From Methylorubrum salsuginis (GTDB lineage Bacteria > Pseudomonadota > Alphaproteobacteria > Rhizobiales > Beijerinckiaceae), in NCBI RefSeq assembly GCF_900114375.1, contig NZ_FOSV01000003.1:1-64000 (forward strand): a DNA stretch of 64,000 nt, written 5' to 3'. The stretch's first letter is position 1, and every line of letters starts with the position of its first letter. The notes under the pieces are model-generated. The model did not search any database. It worked only from the letters and a program-made list of their open reading frames with translations, and was not told where the DNA came from. The position numbers and the translations under genes were made by a program. This document shows positions 47,494-55,822 of the stretch, in pieces.

Positions 47494-48426
47494 ATGACGC
47501 TGCCCCGCCTGTCCCTCTCCGCCCTCGTCTCCCTGGCCGTCCTGGCCGCCCTGGGGCCGGCCGCCGCGCAGGATCGCGGCAGCGTGAACCCGAAGCCACT
47601 GCCGCCGCTCGCCAACCCCAACGATCCCTCGACGCCGGCCAAGGCCCTGTTCGGGCGCGTGACCGGGCCGACCGGCGGCCAGCCGCAATCCTTCGGTTCC
47701 TACGCCAAGGGCTGCTTCGCCGGCGGCGAGGCCCTGCCGATGGACGGGGCCAACTGGCAGGTGATGCGCCCCTCGCGCAACCGGATGTGGGGCGTGCCGC
47801 ATCTCGTCAACTTCATCGAGCGCTTGGCCGCCCAGGCGCCGCGGGCCGGCTGGCCGGGCCTGCTCGTCGGCGACATGTCGCAGCCTCGCGGCGGGCCGAT
47901 GCTGACGGGCCACGCCTCGCACCAGCTCGGCCTCGACGTCGACGTCTGGCTCACCCCGATGCCGGGTCACCGCATGAGCCGCGCCGAGCGCGAGGAGACC
48001 TCGGCGACCGACGTGGTGCGCGCCGACCGGCTCGACATCGACCCCGACACCTGGACGCCGCAGCACACCGCGCTGATCCGCATGACGGCGCGCCAGCCTG
48101 AGGTGGCGCGCATCTTCGTCAACCCGGCGATCAAGAAGGCGCTCTGCCGCGAGGCCGGCGGGGACCGCGGCTGGCTCAACAAGGTGCGCCCGATGTACGG
48201 GCACAATTATCACTACCATATCCGCCTCGCCTGCCCCGGCGGCGAGGGCTCCTGCGACGACCAGGCCCCGCCGCCCCCCGGCGACGGCTGCGGCGCCGAA
48301 CTCGACTACTGGTTCAGCCCGGCGATCCTCCACCCGCCCAAGCCCAAGACTCCGCCCAAGCCCCGGCCGCCGATGACGCTGGCCGGACTGCCGGATGCCT
48401 GCCGCGCGGTGCTGCACGCGCGATAG
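47494..48426 (+). CDS. mepA: Penicillin-insensitive murein endopeptidase
   Basis: Periplasmic zinc peptidase that cuts D-Ala-mDAP cross-links in peptidoglycan. Signal peptide RLSLSALVSLAVLAALG (cleavage near AAA-Q), followed by the M74 metal motifs TGHASHQLGLDVDVW and MYGHNYHYHIRLACP. Several Cys (KGCF, ALCREAGG, ACP, SCDD, GCG) probably form disulfides. The C-terminus is Pro/Lys-rich (PKPKTPPKPRPP). 310 residues, a little longer than E. coli MepA (274). Confidence 0.96.
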   Translation: MTLPRLSLSALVSLAVLAALGPAAAQDRGSVNPKPLPPLANPNDPSTPAKALFGRVTGPTGGQPQSFGSYAKGCFAGGEALPMDGANWQVMRPSRNRMWGVPHLVNFIERLAAQAPRAGWPGLLVGDMSQPRGGPMLTGHASHQLGLDVDVWLTPMPGHRMSRAEREETSATDVVRADRLDIDPDTWTPQHTALIRMTARQPEVARIFVNPAIKKALCREAGGDRGWLNKVRPMYGHNYHYHIRLACPGGEGSCDDQAPPPPGDGCGAELDYWFSPAILHPPKPKTPPKPRPPMTLAGLPDACRAVLHAR

Positions 48427-48548
48427 GGACATTCCTCGGGCGCCGAGGCAGCACGGATAAGCGCTCTCCTCTCCTGATCGAGAGGGGAGCACCCGGCCTT
48501 GCGGCTCCGGCACCGCGCCCGATACGCATCGGGCCGTCCGAACCGTCC

Positions 48549-49052
48549 CTACTTCTCGTGATGTCCCGCCGAGATCCGGTCCGTCAGCGCCATGAGGATG
48601 CCGGAGACGACGAAGATCATATGGATGCCGACCAGCCAGGCGAGGTCGCGATCGCTGTAGCTCTTGATGTCCATGAAGGACTTGAGGAGCTGAATCGCCG
48701 AGATCGCGACGATCGAGGAGATGAGCTTCAGCTTGAGGCCGGTGAAATCGATGGTGCCCATCCATTCCGGCCAGTCCTTGTGCTCCGACAAATCGAGCTT
48801 CGAGACGAAGTTCTCGTAGCCGGAGAAGATCACGATGATCAGCAGCGAGGCGGTGAAGGTCAGATCGACCATCGTCAGCACGCCGAGCACGGTCTGCGAC
48901 TCACCGGCCTCCCAGGCGTGCATCGCGAAATGTCCCAGCTCCTGCAGAAGCTTGATGAGCAGCACGGCGAGCGCGACGGTCAGCGCCGCGTAGAACGGCG
49001 CCAGCAGCCAGCGGCAGGCGAAGAGATAGCGTTCGAAAGCGCGTTCCAGCAT
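48549..49052 (-). CDS. UPF0114 (TIGR00645) membrane protein
   Basis: 167-residue protein of the UPF0114/YqhA family with three or four transmembrane helices (FYAALTVALAVLLIKLL, LTFTASLLIIVIFSGY, SSIVAISAIQLLKSF, VGIHMIFVVSGILMAL). The N-terminus MLERAFERYLFACRWL and FVSKLDLSEHKDWPEWMG are typical signatures. The role is unknown. It starts about 210 bases from the msrA stop and is transcribed in the same direction as msrA. Confidence 0.9.
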   Translation of the reverse strand: MLERAFERYLFACRWLLAPFYAALTVALAVLLIKLLQELGHFAMHAWEAGESQTVLGVLTMVDLTFTASLLIIVIFSGYENFVSKLDLSEHKDWPEWMGTIDFTGLKLKLISSIVAISAIQLLKSFMDIKSYSDRDLAWLVGIHMIFVVSGILMALTDRISAGHHEK

Positions 49053-49261
49053 GTCGTCAGGCGTCCCGGCCGTCTGGGCGCCCCTCGCGGGAAGGCCCGC
49101 CACGCCGCCCCGTCCGGGCGGAGACATGCGGGTTTGCGTGGGGCACCGATGGAGAGACGGGCGGGATGCCACGGGCCTCGCGGCCGCCGCAAGACGGCCG
49201 AGCTTGGGCCGGTCATGCGGCAACGGGGCTTCACACCGGGGCGGTCCCCGGCGTGGGGTCG

Positions 49262-49921
49262 TCACGGCGCGGCGAGGCCGGTTCCGATCGGGCAGGACAC
49301 GCCGGTGCCGCCGAGCCCGCAATAGCCGCCCGGATTCTTGGCCAGATATTGCTGGTGGTATTCTTCGGCGAAGTAGAACGCGTCGAGCGGCTCGATCTCG
49401 GTGGTGATCGGCCCGTAGCCGCGGGCCTGGAGCGCGGCGGCGTAGGCGTCGCGCACGGCCCGCGCCGTCTCGGCCTGTGCCGCGTCCGCGGTGTAGATGC
49501 CGGAGCGGTACTGCGTGCCGACATCGTTGCCCTGGCGATAGCCTTGCGTCGGGTCGTGACTCTCGAAGAACACCTTGAGGAGTTCGGCCAAGGGCAGCAC
49601 GGCCGGATCGAAGGCCACCAGCACGACCTCGTTGTGGCCGGTGCCGCCGGTGCAGACCTCCTCGTATGTCGGGTTCGGCGTGAAGCCGCCGGCATAGCCG
49701 ACCGCCGTCACGTAGACGCCGCGGGGCCATTGCCAGAACTTGCGCTCGGCGCCCCAGAAGCAGCCGAGCCCGAGTACGATCGTCTCGATGCCCGGCGGAT
49801 AGGGGCCTTTGAGCGGATGGCCGTTGACGAAGTGGGCCTGCGCCGTCGGCAACGGCCGGGCGCGGCCCGGCAGGGCCTCGGAGGCCTTGGGCATCTCGGG
49901 TCGCTTGCGGAAGAACAGCAT
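49262..49921 (-). CDS. msrA: Peptide methionine-S-sulfoxide reductase MsrA
   Basis: Repairs oxidised methionine in proteins. The catalytic Cys is in [14 protein letters not shown], with the family motifs [24 protein letters not shown] and QYRSGIY (each split here). C-terminal resolving cysteines lie in [14 protein letters not shown]. The ATG at 49921 follows GAGGG by about eight bases; an upstream GTG/ATG frame to 49981 is less supported. 219 residues. It is divergent from the LOV-HWE light-sensor kinase, with about 130 bases between the starts. Confidence 0.96.
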   Translation of the reverse strand: MLFFRKRPEMPKASEALPGRARPLPTAQAHFVNGHPLKGPYPPGIETIVLGLGCFWGAERKFWQWPRGVYVTAVGYAGGFTPNPTYEEVCTGGTGHNEVVLVAFDPAVLPLAELLKVFFESHDPTQGYRQGNDVGTQYRSGIYTADAAQAETARAVRDAYAAALQARGYGPITTEIEPLDAFYFAEEYHQQYLAKNPGGYCGLGGTGVSCPIGTGLAAP

Positions 49922-50051
49922 AGACTTCCCTCGATCGTGGTGGAGATTCGCGTCGCGGAACGATTTCCCTGATATGGTCATTGCCGCGTGCGTTGACGAC
50001 GGCCCGGCGAGTCTGATCCGAGGACCGCGATACGGGAGCTTTCAGCAGCGG

Positions 50052-51119
50052 ATGGGGCCCGACGACGACTGGCAGTTGACCGAGCGGGTGCGGGCCAGCG
50101 CCCGCCGATCCGGCAAGGGCGACCCCTTCGCCGCCGCCGTGCGGGCGACCCGGATGGCGATGATCATCACGGACCCGCGCCAGCCCGACAACCCGATCGT
50201 CTTCGCCAACGACGCCTTCCTGGCGCTCACCGGCTACACCCGTTCCGAGGTCGCGGGCCGCAATTGCCGTTTCCTGCAGGGGCCGGGCACCGACCGCAAC
50301 GAGGTCGCGCGGGTGCGCGAAGCCATCGCCGCCGAGCAGGACATCCACGCCGAGCTGCTGAACTACCGCAAGGACGGCACGGCCTTCCACAACGCGCTGT
50401 TCCTCAGCCCCGTCCACGACGAGGACGGCCAGCTGCTGTTCTTCTTCGCCTCCCAGCTCGACGTGAGCGACCGCTACGCGCTGCGCGACGAGCGTGACCG
50501 CACCCGTGCCGCGCTCGATGCCAACGCGCATCTGCTGCGCGAGGTCGGGCACCGCTCCCGCAACGATCTGCAGATGATCAGCGCGATGCTGGTCCACCAG
50601 AGCGGCGACAGCCTCGACCCGGCGGTGCGGGCGGCCCTCGCCATCGCCATCGGCCGGATCGACGCGCTGGCCGCGCTCTACCGGATGCCGCAGGGCGAGC
50701 AGGAGGGGCGCGACCTCGCCGACCTGACGCGCGAGGTCGCCGGAACGCTGGTGGAGGCGACCGGACGCGACGACGTCGCCCTCATCCTCGACCTCGCGCC
50801 GGCCCCGATCCGGGCCGACGCGGCCGGGCCGCTCGCGCTCGTCCTCAGCGAGAGCGTCTCCGACGCGCTGCGCCAAGCCTTCCCCGACCGACCCGGCCGG
50901 CTCGCGATCCGCCTCGCACCGGAGGACGACGCGTGGGTGCTGACCGTGGCGGATGACGGGATCGGCTTGCCCGCGCCCTCGGGGGAGCACGCGGCGGCCG
51001 GCAGGGGCTTGGTCGATATCCTGGTGCGTCAGCTCGACGGCACCCGCAGCGTCGAACCGGAGCCCGCCGGCGGCACCCGGATCGTGTTCCGCTTTCCGGC
51101 GCGGCGGATCGGCCTTTAG
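50052..51119 (+). CDS. LOV-domain HWE/HisKA_2 sensor histidine kinase
   Basis: 355-residue cytoplasmic photosensor kinase. An N-terminal LOV domain (about residues 25-130) has the flavin-adduct motif GRNCRFLQGPGTDR with the reactive Cys. A helical linker leads to the phosphoacceptor VGHRSRNDLQMI. The ATPase region has DDGIGLP and the late Gly-rich loop. The N-box reads SESVSDALRQAF, so the usual Asn is Asp and the kinase may be weak or use atypical chemistry. Its natural partner response regulator is not adjacent. Start ATG at 50052; 49974 is the alternative. Confidence 0.88.
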   Translation: MGPDDDWQLTERVRASARRSGKGDPFAAAVRATRMAMIITDPRQPDNPIVFANDAFLALTGYTRSEVAGRNCRFLQGPGTDRNEVARVREAIAAEQDIHAELLNYRKDGTAFHNALFLSPVHDEDGQLLFFFASQLDVSDRYALRDERDRTRAALDANAHLLREVGHRSRNDLQMISAMLVHQSGDSLDPAVRAALAIAIGRIDALAALYRMPQGEQEGRDLADLTREVAGTLVEATGRDDVALILDLAPAPIRADAAGPLALVLSESVSDALRQAFPDRPGRLAIRLAPEDDAWVLTVADDGIGLPAPSGEHAAAGRGLVDILVRQLDGTRSVEPEPAGGTRIVFRFPARRIGL

Positions 51120-51157
51120 AGCATCGTCCCGGATATCGGATCCAGGACGATGCTCTA
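51117..51157. repeat. Perfect inverted repeat GAGCATCGTCC ... GGACGATGCTC
   Basis: 13-base perfect arms TAGAGCATCGTCC and GGACGATGCTCTA around CGGATATCGGATCC-type sequence; the first arm includes the TAG stop of the kinase gene. First of a group of related palindromes to 51680. Confidence 0.8.
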
Positions 51158-51169
51158 CGTTGTTGTGCC

Positions 51170-51220
51170 GCATCGTCTGTTTCCGAAAGCCGGAAACCAC
51201 CTTTCGGGACGATGCTCTAG
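51170..51220. repeat. Palindromic repeat GCATCGTC ... CGAAAGCCGG ... GACGATGC
   Basis: GCATCGTC, then TTTCCGAAAGCCGGAAACC, then CCTTTCGGGACGATGCTCTAG: nested inverted pairs that would fold into a two-part hairpin. Same family as 46141 and 23071. Confidence 0.75.
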
Positions 51221-51314
51221 CCGGTCTCGGGGCCGGTCGCGACGGCGCCCCGCCTGGCCTTCGCCATCGAGCCGCCTACTTCCTCGCGGGAAACCCGATG
51301 CCGAGGAACCGTCC

Positions 51315-51578
51315 ATGCCGTCGCGATCCGCCCTGCTGGGTCTGTCCGCCCTGGCGCTCGTCACGAGTGCGGCTCAGGCGCAGCAGCCGACCGGGCAGAC
51401 GGAGCTGAACTGCGCGCAGTTCACGCGCAACCCGGACGGATCGTGGAGCGTGAAGCAGCCCCTCGAACTGTTCAGCGACAACGGGCGCGTCCGGATCATG
51501 CCCGGGCCGCCGTTCAAGCCCGGCATGTCGTTCGGCGGGCTCGACATCGCGCGGATGCTCGAGGAGCAGTGCCGATAG
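51315..51578 (+). CDS. Exported hypothetical protein
   Basis: 87-residue exported protein: signal peptide MPSRSALLGLSALALVTSAAQA, then a short mature domain with two Cys (LNCAQF near its start and the terminal EEQCR), likely one disulfide. It also has FKPGMSFGGLDI. No family recognised. The ATG at 51315 follows GAGGAA by six bases. It is bracketed by palindromic repeats on both sides. Confidence 0.7.
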   Translation: MPSRSALLGLSALALVTSAAQAQQPTGQTELNCAQFTRNPDGSWSVKQPLELFSDNGRVRIMPGPPFKPGMSFGGLDIARMLEEQCR

Positions 51579-51579
51579 G

Positions 51580-51626
51580 GCATCGTCCCGAAGGCCGGCT
51601 TCCGGCGTTCGGGAAAGCGACGATGC
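51580..51626. repeat. Palindromic repeat GCATCGTC ... GACGATGC
   Basis: Outer arms GCATCGTC (51580-51587) and GACGATGC (51619-51626), with inner CCCGAAGGCCGG and CTTCCGGCGTTCGGG. Located directly after the exported protein's stop. Confidence 0.75.
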
Positions 51627-51642
51627 GGCTCCGCAACCCAAA

Positions 51643-51677
51643 GAATCGCCCGGGCTGTGAGATCCGGGACGATTCTC
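51643..51677. repeat. Palindromic repeat GAATCGCCCGG ... CCGGGACGATTC
   Basis: Imperfect inverted pair with the same CGGGACGATTC ending as the neighbours. It lies immediately before the convergent comM stop and is the fourth copy within 560 bases. Confidence 0.65.
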
Positions 51678-51681
51678 AAGC

Positions 51682-53241
51682 TCACGCCCGCGGCTGCGCT
51701 TCGGGCCGGCGGCCGGGCGGCGCTTCACCGCGGCCGCGATAGGACAGCGCCTCCGCCAGATGCATCCGCCGCACCCGCGCCTCACCGTCGAGGTCGGCGA
51801 GCGTCCGGGCGACCCGCAGGGTCCGGTGGAAGCCGCGGGCCGACAGCCGCATCGTCTCGGCGGCGTTGCGGATGAGGGCGGCGCCCTCCGCATCGGGGGC
51901 GGCGGCCTCCTCGATCACCGGCGCCGGGCAGGTCGCGTTGGTGGTGGAGGCGGGCAAGTCCTTGGCGGCAAAGCGCGCGACCTGCCGGGCGCGGGCCGCG
52001 GCGACGCGGGCGGCGGCTTCCGCGGAGCCTTCCACGGGCGGCGGCAGGATCAGGTCGGCGGCGGTGACGGCGGCGACCTCGACCCGCAGGTCGATCCGGT
52101 CGAGGAGCGGGCCGGAGATGCGGGCGCCGTATTGCGCGGCGCAGCGCTCGTTCGGGCCCTTGCGGCAGGTATAGCCCGGCTCCAGCGCCATGCCGCAGCG
52201 GCACGGATTCATCGCGGCGACCAACTGGAAGCGGGCCGGATAGGTGACCCGATGGTTGGCCCGCGCGATCATCACCTCGCCGGTCTCCATCGGCTGGCGC
52301 AGGGAATCGAGCACCTGGGGGGTGAATTCGGGCAATTCGTCGAGGAACAGCACCCCGCCATGGGCCAGCGACACCTCGCCCGGCCGCGCGTTGAGGCCGC
52401 CGCCGACCAGCGCCGCCATGGAGGCCGAATGATGCGGCTGGCGGAACGGACGACGGTTCGACAGAGCCCCATCCTTCAGCACGCCCGCCACCGACTGGAT
52501 CATCGACACTTCGAGCAGCTCGCGGGGGCCGAGGGGCGGCAGGATCGAGGGGAGACGCGCCGCCAGCATCGACTTGCCGGCACCGGGGGGGCCGTTGAAG
52601 ATCAGGTTGTGGCCGCCCGCCGCGGCGATCTCCAGGGCGCGCTTGGCGCCTTCCTGTCCCTTGATGTCGCGCAGATCCGGCATCGCACCGGATGGTGCCG
52701 CGATGGCCGGTTGCGGCCGGGCCATCACCTGGCTGCCCTTGAAATGGTTGGCGAGCTGGATGAGCGAGCGCGGCGCCAGCACGTCCATGTCGCCCGCCGC
52801 CCAGGCCGCCTCCGGCCCGGTCGCGGCCGGGCAGATCAGCCCGAGCCCCCGGCCGTTCGCCGCCATCGCGGCCGGCAGCACGCCCGCGACCGCGGTGATC
52901 GAGCCGTCGAGGGCGAGTTCGCCGAGCACGCAATAGCCGGAGAGCGCGTCCTCCGGCAGCGCGCCGATGGCCCCCATCACGGCCAGCGCGATCGGCAGAT
53001 CGTAATGCGAACCCTCCTTGGGCAGGTCCGCGGGGGCGAGGTTGACGGTGATGCGCTTGGCCGGCAGCGCGAGCCCCGAGGCGATCAGCGCGGAGCGCAC
53101 CCGCTCGCGCGATTCCGCCACCGCCTTGTCGGGCAGCCCGACCACGGTGAAGGCGACGGCGCCGGGGGCGATCTGCACCTGCACGTCGACGGCACGCGCC
53201 TCGATCCCCTCGAAGGCGACGGTGGCGACGCGGGTGACCAT
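51682..53241 (-). CDS. comM: ComM/YifB family ATPase (Mg-chelatase-like)
   Basis: 519-residue protein of the YifB/ComM family, an AAA+ helicase-like ATPase that in other bacteria aids branch migration in natural transformation. Domain order: N-terminal Lon-like/ChlI fold (VVGLPDKAVAESRERVRSA), Walker A GPPGAGKSMLAA, sensor RQPHHSASMAALVG, Walker B LFLDELPEF and a Cys group (NPCRCG, YTCRKG, ERCAAQYGARISGPLLDR). The C-terminus has the family's RGFHRTLRVARTLADL. Whether this organism is transformable cannot be told. Confidence 0.95.
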   Translation of the reverse strand: MVTRVATVAFEGIEARAVDVQVQIAPGAVAFTVVGLPDKAVAESRERVRSALIASGLALPAKRITVNLAPADLPKEGSHYDLPIALAVMGAIGALPEDALSGYCVLGELALDGSITAVAGVLPAAMAANGRGLGLICPAATGPEAAWAAGDMDVLAPRSLIQLANHFKGSQVMARPQPAIAAPSGAMPDLRDIKGQEGAKRALEIAAAGGHNLIFNGPPGAGKSMLAARLPSILPPLGPRELLEVSMIQSVAGVLKDGALSNRRPFRQPHHSASMAALVGGGLNARPGEVSLAHGGVLFLDELPEFTPQVLDSLRQPMETGEVMIARANHRVTYPARFQLVAAMNPCRCGMALEPGYTCRKGPNERCAAQYGARISGPLLDRIDLRVEVAAVTAADLILPPPVEGSAEAAARVAAARARQVARFAAKDLPASTTNATCPAPVIEEAAAPDAEGAALIRNAAETMRLSARGFHRTLRVARTLADLDGEARVRRMHLAEALSYRGRGEAPPGRRPEAQPRA

Positions 53242-53406
53242 GCGGCGGAGACGTCTCGAATCGTGGAAGTTGCAGCCTAGGCGGCCCTTCGCGGGCTGAC
53301 AATCACGAGCTGAGCCGTCACGGCGAAGACGAGCCGGCAAAAGAAGACGGAACCGCGGGGAAATCCGGCCGTTCGCTCGGTACGTCCCCCGTGATGGAGT
53401 GCCTGA

Positions 53407-53667
53407 ATGTCGTTTCGCCCGCTCGCCGCTGCCCTCGTCGGCGTGGCCCTGCTCACCGGCCCGGCCCTGGCCGACGAGAAGCTGCCGCCGGATCAGCAGG
53501 CCAAGGTGGAAGAAATCCTGAAGAAGGAGGGCTTCACCAAGTGGAAAGAGGTCGAGCTCGACGACGGCATGATCGAGGTGGACGACGCCATCGACGCCAA
53601 CGGCAAGCAGTTCGATCTCAAGCTCGATCCGAAGACGCTGGAGATCGTCAAGCGCAAGGCGGAATAG
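53407..53667 (+). CDS. Small exported PepSY-like protein
   Basis: 86-residue exported protein: signal peptide FRPLAAALVGVALLTG (cleavage near ALA-D), then one PepSY-like module (KVEEILKKEGFTKWKEVELDD, split here, GKQFDLKLDPKTLEIV). Such short PepSY proteins are often envelope metal-binding or peptidase inhibitors; the role here is unknown. It is convergent with dcd and followed by a hairpin. Confidence 0.8.
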   Translation: MSFRPLAAALVGVALLTGPALADEKLPPDQQAKVEEILKKEGFTKWKEVELDDGMIEVDDAIDANGKQFDLKLDPKTLEIVKRKAE

Positions 53668-53682
53668 CCTTCCGGCTGTCGG

Positions 53683-53710
53683 ATCGGGGCGCGCATGGAC
53701 GCGCCCCGAT
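53683..53710. terminator. Perfect hairpin between convergent PepSY and dcd genes
   Basis: ATCGGGGCGCG / CGCGCCCCGAT, 11-bp perfect stem, six-base loop. No T-run on either side, so termination would rely on the stem or on Rho. Confidence 0.6.
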
Positions 53711-53726
53711 CACGCCGCCACGCTGC

Positions 53727-54824
53727 TCAGGCGAAGTGCTTCGAGAGCTTGAGCCCCTGGGCCTGATAATTGGAGCCCGCCCCCGCGCCGTAGAGCGTCG
53801 CCGGCCGTTCCAGCATGCGCTCGTAGACGAGGCGGCCGACGATCTGGCCGTCCTCCAGCAGGAACGGCACGTCGCGGGAGCGCACCTCCAGCACCGCCCG
53901 GGCCCCCGTGCCGCCCGCCTCGCCGAGGCCGAAGCCCGGATCGAAGAAGCCGGCGTAGTGGACGCGGAACTCGCCGACCAGAGGATCGAACGGCACCATT
54001 TCGGCCGCGAAGTCGGCGGGTACGCGCACCGCTTCCTTGGAGGCCAGGATGTAGAACTGGCCCGGATCGAGGATCAGCGTGCGGGTGCCGTCGGCCGGCA
54101 GCTTCTCCCAGAAGTCGCCGGTGCGGTGGGCACCGGGGCGGTCCACGTCGATCAGGCCGGTGAAGCGTTTGGCGCGGTAGCCGATCAGGCCGCCGAAGCC
54201 CGAGAGATCGACCGAGACGGCGACCCCCCCGTGCAGCGACGGGCTCGCGACGTCGACCAGCGGGTCGCGGGCGTGCAGGGCCGAGAGGGCGTCCAGCGTC
54301 AGCCGCGGCTCGCCCCGGCGGAAGCGCACCTGCGACAGCCGCGAGCCGGTCCGCACCCGCACCGGAAAGGTGCGCGGCGAGATCTCGGCATAGAGCGGCC
54401 CGCGATAGCCGGCCTCGATCTGGTCGAAGGCGCTGGCGTAATCGGTGATGACGCGGGTGAACACGTCGATCCGGCCCGTGGAGCTTTTCGGGTTGGCGCC
54501 GGCGCTGAGGTCGGGAGGCAGCGCGAGGCTCTCCTGCAGCTCGGCGATGTAGACGCAGCCCGTCTCCAGCACGGCGCCGCCCGTCAGGTCGATCTCGTGC
54601 AGCGAGAGGGCCTCGATGCAGGCCGAGACCGGGCGGCTGCTGCCGGGCAGGAAGCTCGTGCGCACCCGGTAGGCGCGGGAGCCGAGGCGGAGATCGAGGC
54701 TCGCGGGCTGGATCTGGTCGGAAGCGTAAGGCGTCGCGGGCCGGATCGCCCCGGCCTCGGTCAGCGCGGCGATGCCTTGGGCCGCCAGGATGCCGCCGTC
54801 GCGGCTCGTCGTGTCGTCGTTCAT
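53727..54824 (-). CDS. dcd: dCTP deaminase, double-domain alphaproteobacterial type
   Basis: 365-residue 2'-deoxycytidine-5'-triphosphate deaminase with two dUTPase-like folds in tandem, about twice the length of E. coli Dcd (193). The N-terminal half has IQPASLDLRLG and GAVLETGCVYIAELQE; the second half repeats the pattern (GQFYILASKEAVRVP, FDPGFG). It makes dUTP for thymidylate synthesis. The ATG at 54824 follows GGGAGG by eight bases and overlaps the stop of the upstream membrane gene (ATGA). Confidence 0.93.
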   Translation of the reverse strand: MNDDTTSRDGGILAAQGIAALTEAGAIRPATPYASDQIQPASLDLRLGSRAYRVRTSFLPGSSRPVSACIEALSLHEIDLTGGAVLETGCVYIAELQESLALPPDLSAGANPKSSTGRIDVFTRVITDYASAFDQIEAGYRGPLYAEISPRTFPVRVRTGSRLSQVRFRRGEPRLTLDALSALHARDPLVDVASPSLHGGVAVSVDLSGFGGLIGYRAKRFTGLIDVDRPGAHRTGDFWEKLPADGTRTLILDPGQFYILASKEAVRVPADFAAEMVPFDPLVGEFRVHYAGFFDPGFGLGEAGGTGARAVLEVRSRDVPFLLEDGQIVGRLVYERMLERPATLYGAGAGSNYQAQGLKLSKHFA

Positions 54825-55291
54825 CGCGGCTCCCTCCCGCCCGTCTTGTCCTGCGCGGCCTCGCGCTCCGCCGCGTCGAGCACGGCCATCATCCGGGCGA
54901 GCGCGATCCGGGCACAGGCCGCCATGGCGACGAGCCCGGCCAGCGTGCAGGCCAAGAGCGGAAACAGATCCGGCCGCAGCCACCCGCCGAGCGCGACGAG
55001 CAGGCCGCCGATCCAGATCGCGTTGCCGAGCATCAGGAGCGGCGAGGCCACGCCCTGAAACGCCGCCGCCACGCCCAGGCGCGCCTCGACCCGCCGCACG
55101 ACGACCCGCGCCAGCGTATCGAGCACGAGGGCGAGGATGAGGGCGAGCGCGGCCCAGGTGTTCTGCGCCGGGTGCCACCACGCGAAGGTGAGCGCGGTCG
55201 CCAGGGTGACGAGGAGGCCGAGGGCGTCCGAAAGCGCCGGGCGCCGCGCGGCGGCAGCGACGGGGGCAACGTTCGGCGAGGCGTTCGGCAC
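54821..55291 (-). CDS. Membrane protein coupled to dcd, hypothetical
   Basis: 156 residues from a GTG at 55291 that follows GGAG by five bases. Three or four hydrophobic helices (ALGLLVTLATALTFAWW, WAALALILALVLDTLARVVV, LMLGNAIWIGGLLVALG, LFPLLACTLAGLVAMAAC). No family recognised. It overlaps dcd by four bases (ATGA), so the two are translated together. The open frame continues to 55411, but the N-terminal extension is low-complexity. Confidence 0.7.
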   Translation of the reverse strand: MPNASPNVAPVAAAARRPALSDALGLLVTLATALTFAWWHPAQNTWAALALILALVLDTLARVVVRRVEARLGVAAAFQGVASPLLMLGNAIWIGGLLVALGGWLRPDLFPLLACTLAGLVAMAACARIALARMMAVLDAAEREAAQDKTGGREPR

Positions 55292-55428
55292 GAGGTCTCC
55301 GCCGGCTGATCCGGCCTGTCGGCCGGGTGGAACGCCGCGATTGACGGGATTTCGGGCGCCACGTACCACGACCCGAGGCAGATGTCGCGTCGCGGCCTGC
55401 GCTTCGTCCACGGAGACGGTTTTTCGCG

Positions 55429-55821
55429 ATGTACAAGGCCGAGACGCGCGGCATCATGGTGACGGTGGAGCCCCGCTTCGTCGAGGAGGAATCCTCGCCG
55501 GGCGAGAGCCGCTATTTCTTCGCCTACACCGTCGAGATCGTGAACAACGGCAGCGAGCAGGTGCAGCTCCGCTCCCGCCACTGGCGCATCATCGACGGGC
55601 GCGGCGCATGCCAGGAGGTGCGCGGCGCGGGCGTCGTCGGCAAGCAGCCGGTGCTCGAGCCGGGCCAGTCGTTCAGCTACACCAGCGGCTGCCCGCTCAC
55701 GACGCCGGACGGGCTCATGGCCGGCAGCTACACCATGGCGACGATGGCCGGCGAGAGTTTTGAAGCCGAGATTCCGGCCTTCTCCCTCGACTCGCCGCAC
55801 GTCCGCCGCGTCGTCCACTAG
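55429..55821 (+). CDS. apaG: ApaG domain protein
   Basis: 130-residue ApaG/CorD-type protein: an immunoglobulin-like fold with [40 protein letters not shown] and [10 protein letters not shown] (each shown in part), and the C-terminal [20 protein letters not shown]. Bacterial ApaG is linked to cation efflux and nucleotide metabolism, but its biochemical activity is unclear. It starts with ATG and is followed by argE a single base after its stop. Confidence 0.93.
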   Translation: MYKAETRGIMVTVEPRFVEEESSPGESRYFFAYTVEIVNNGSEQVQLRSRHWRIIDGRGACQEVRGAGVVGKQPVLEPGQSFSYTSGCPLTTPDGLMAGSYTMATMAGESFEAEIPAFSLDSPHVRRVVH

Positions 55822-55822
55822 C

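Noticed and set aside
48463..48490. Hairpin after mepA (GCTCTCCTCTC / GAGAGGGGAGC)
   Set aside because: Stem contains a mismatch and no T-run follows; could be chance or weak structure, so not called a terminator.
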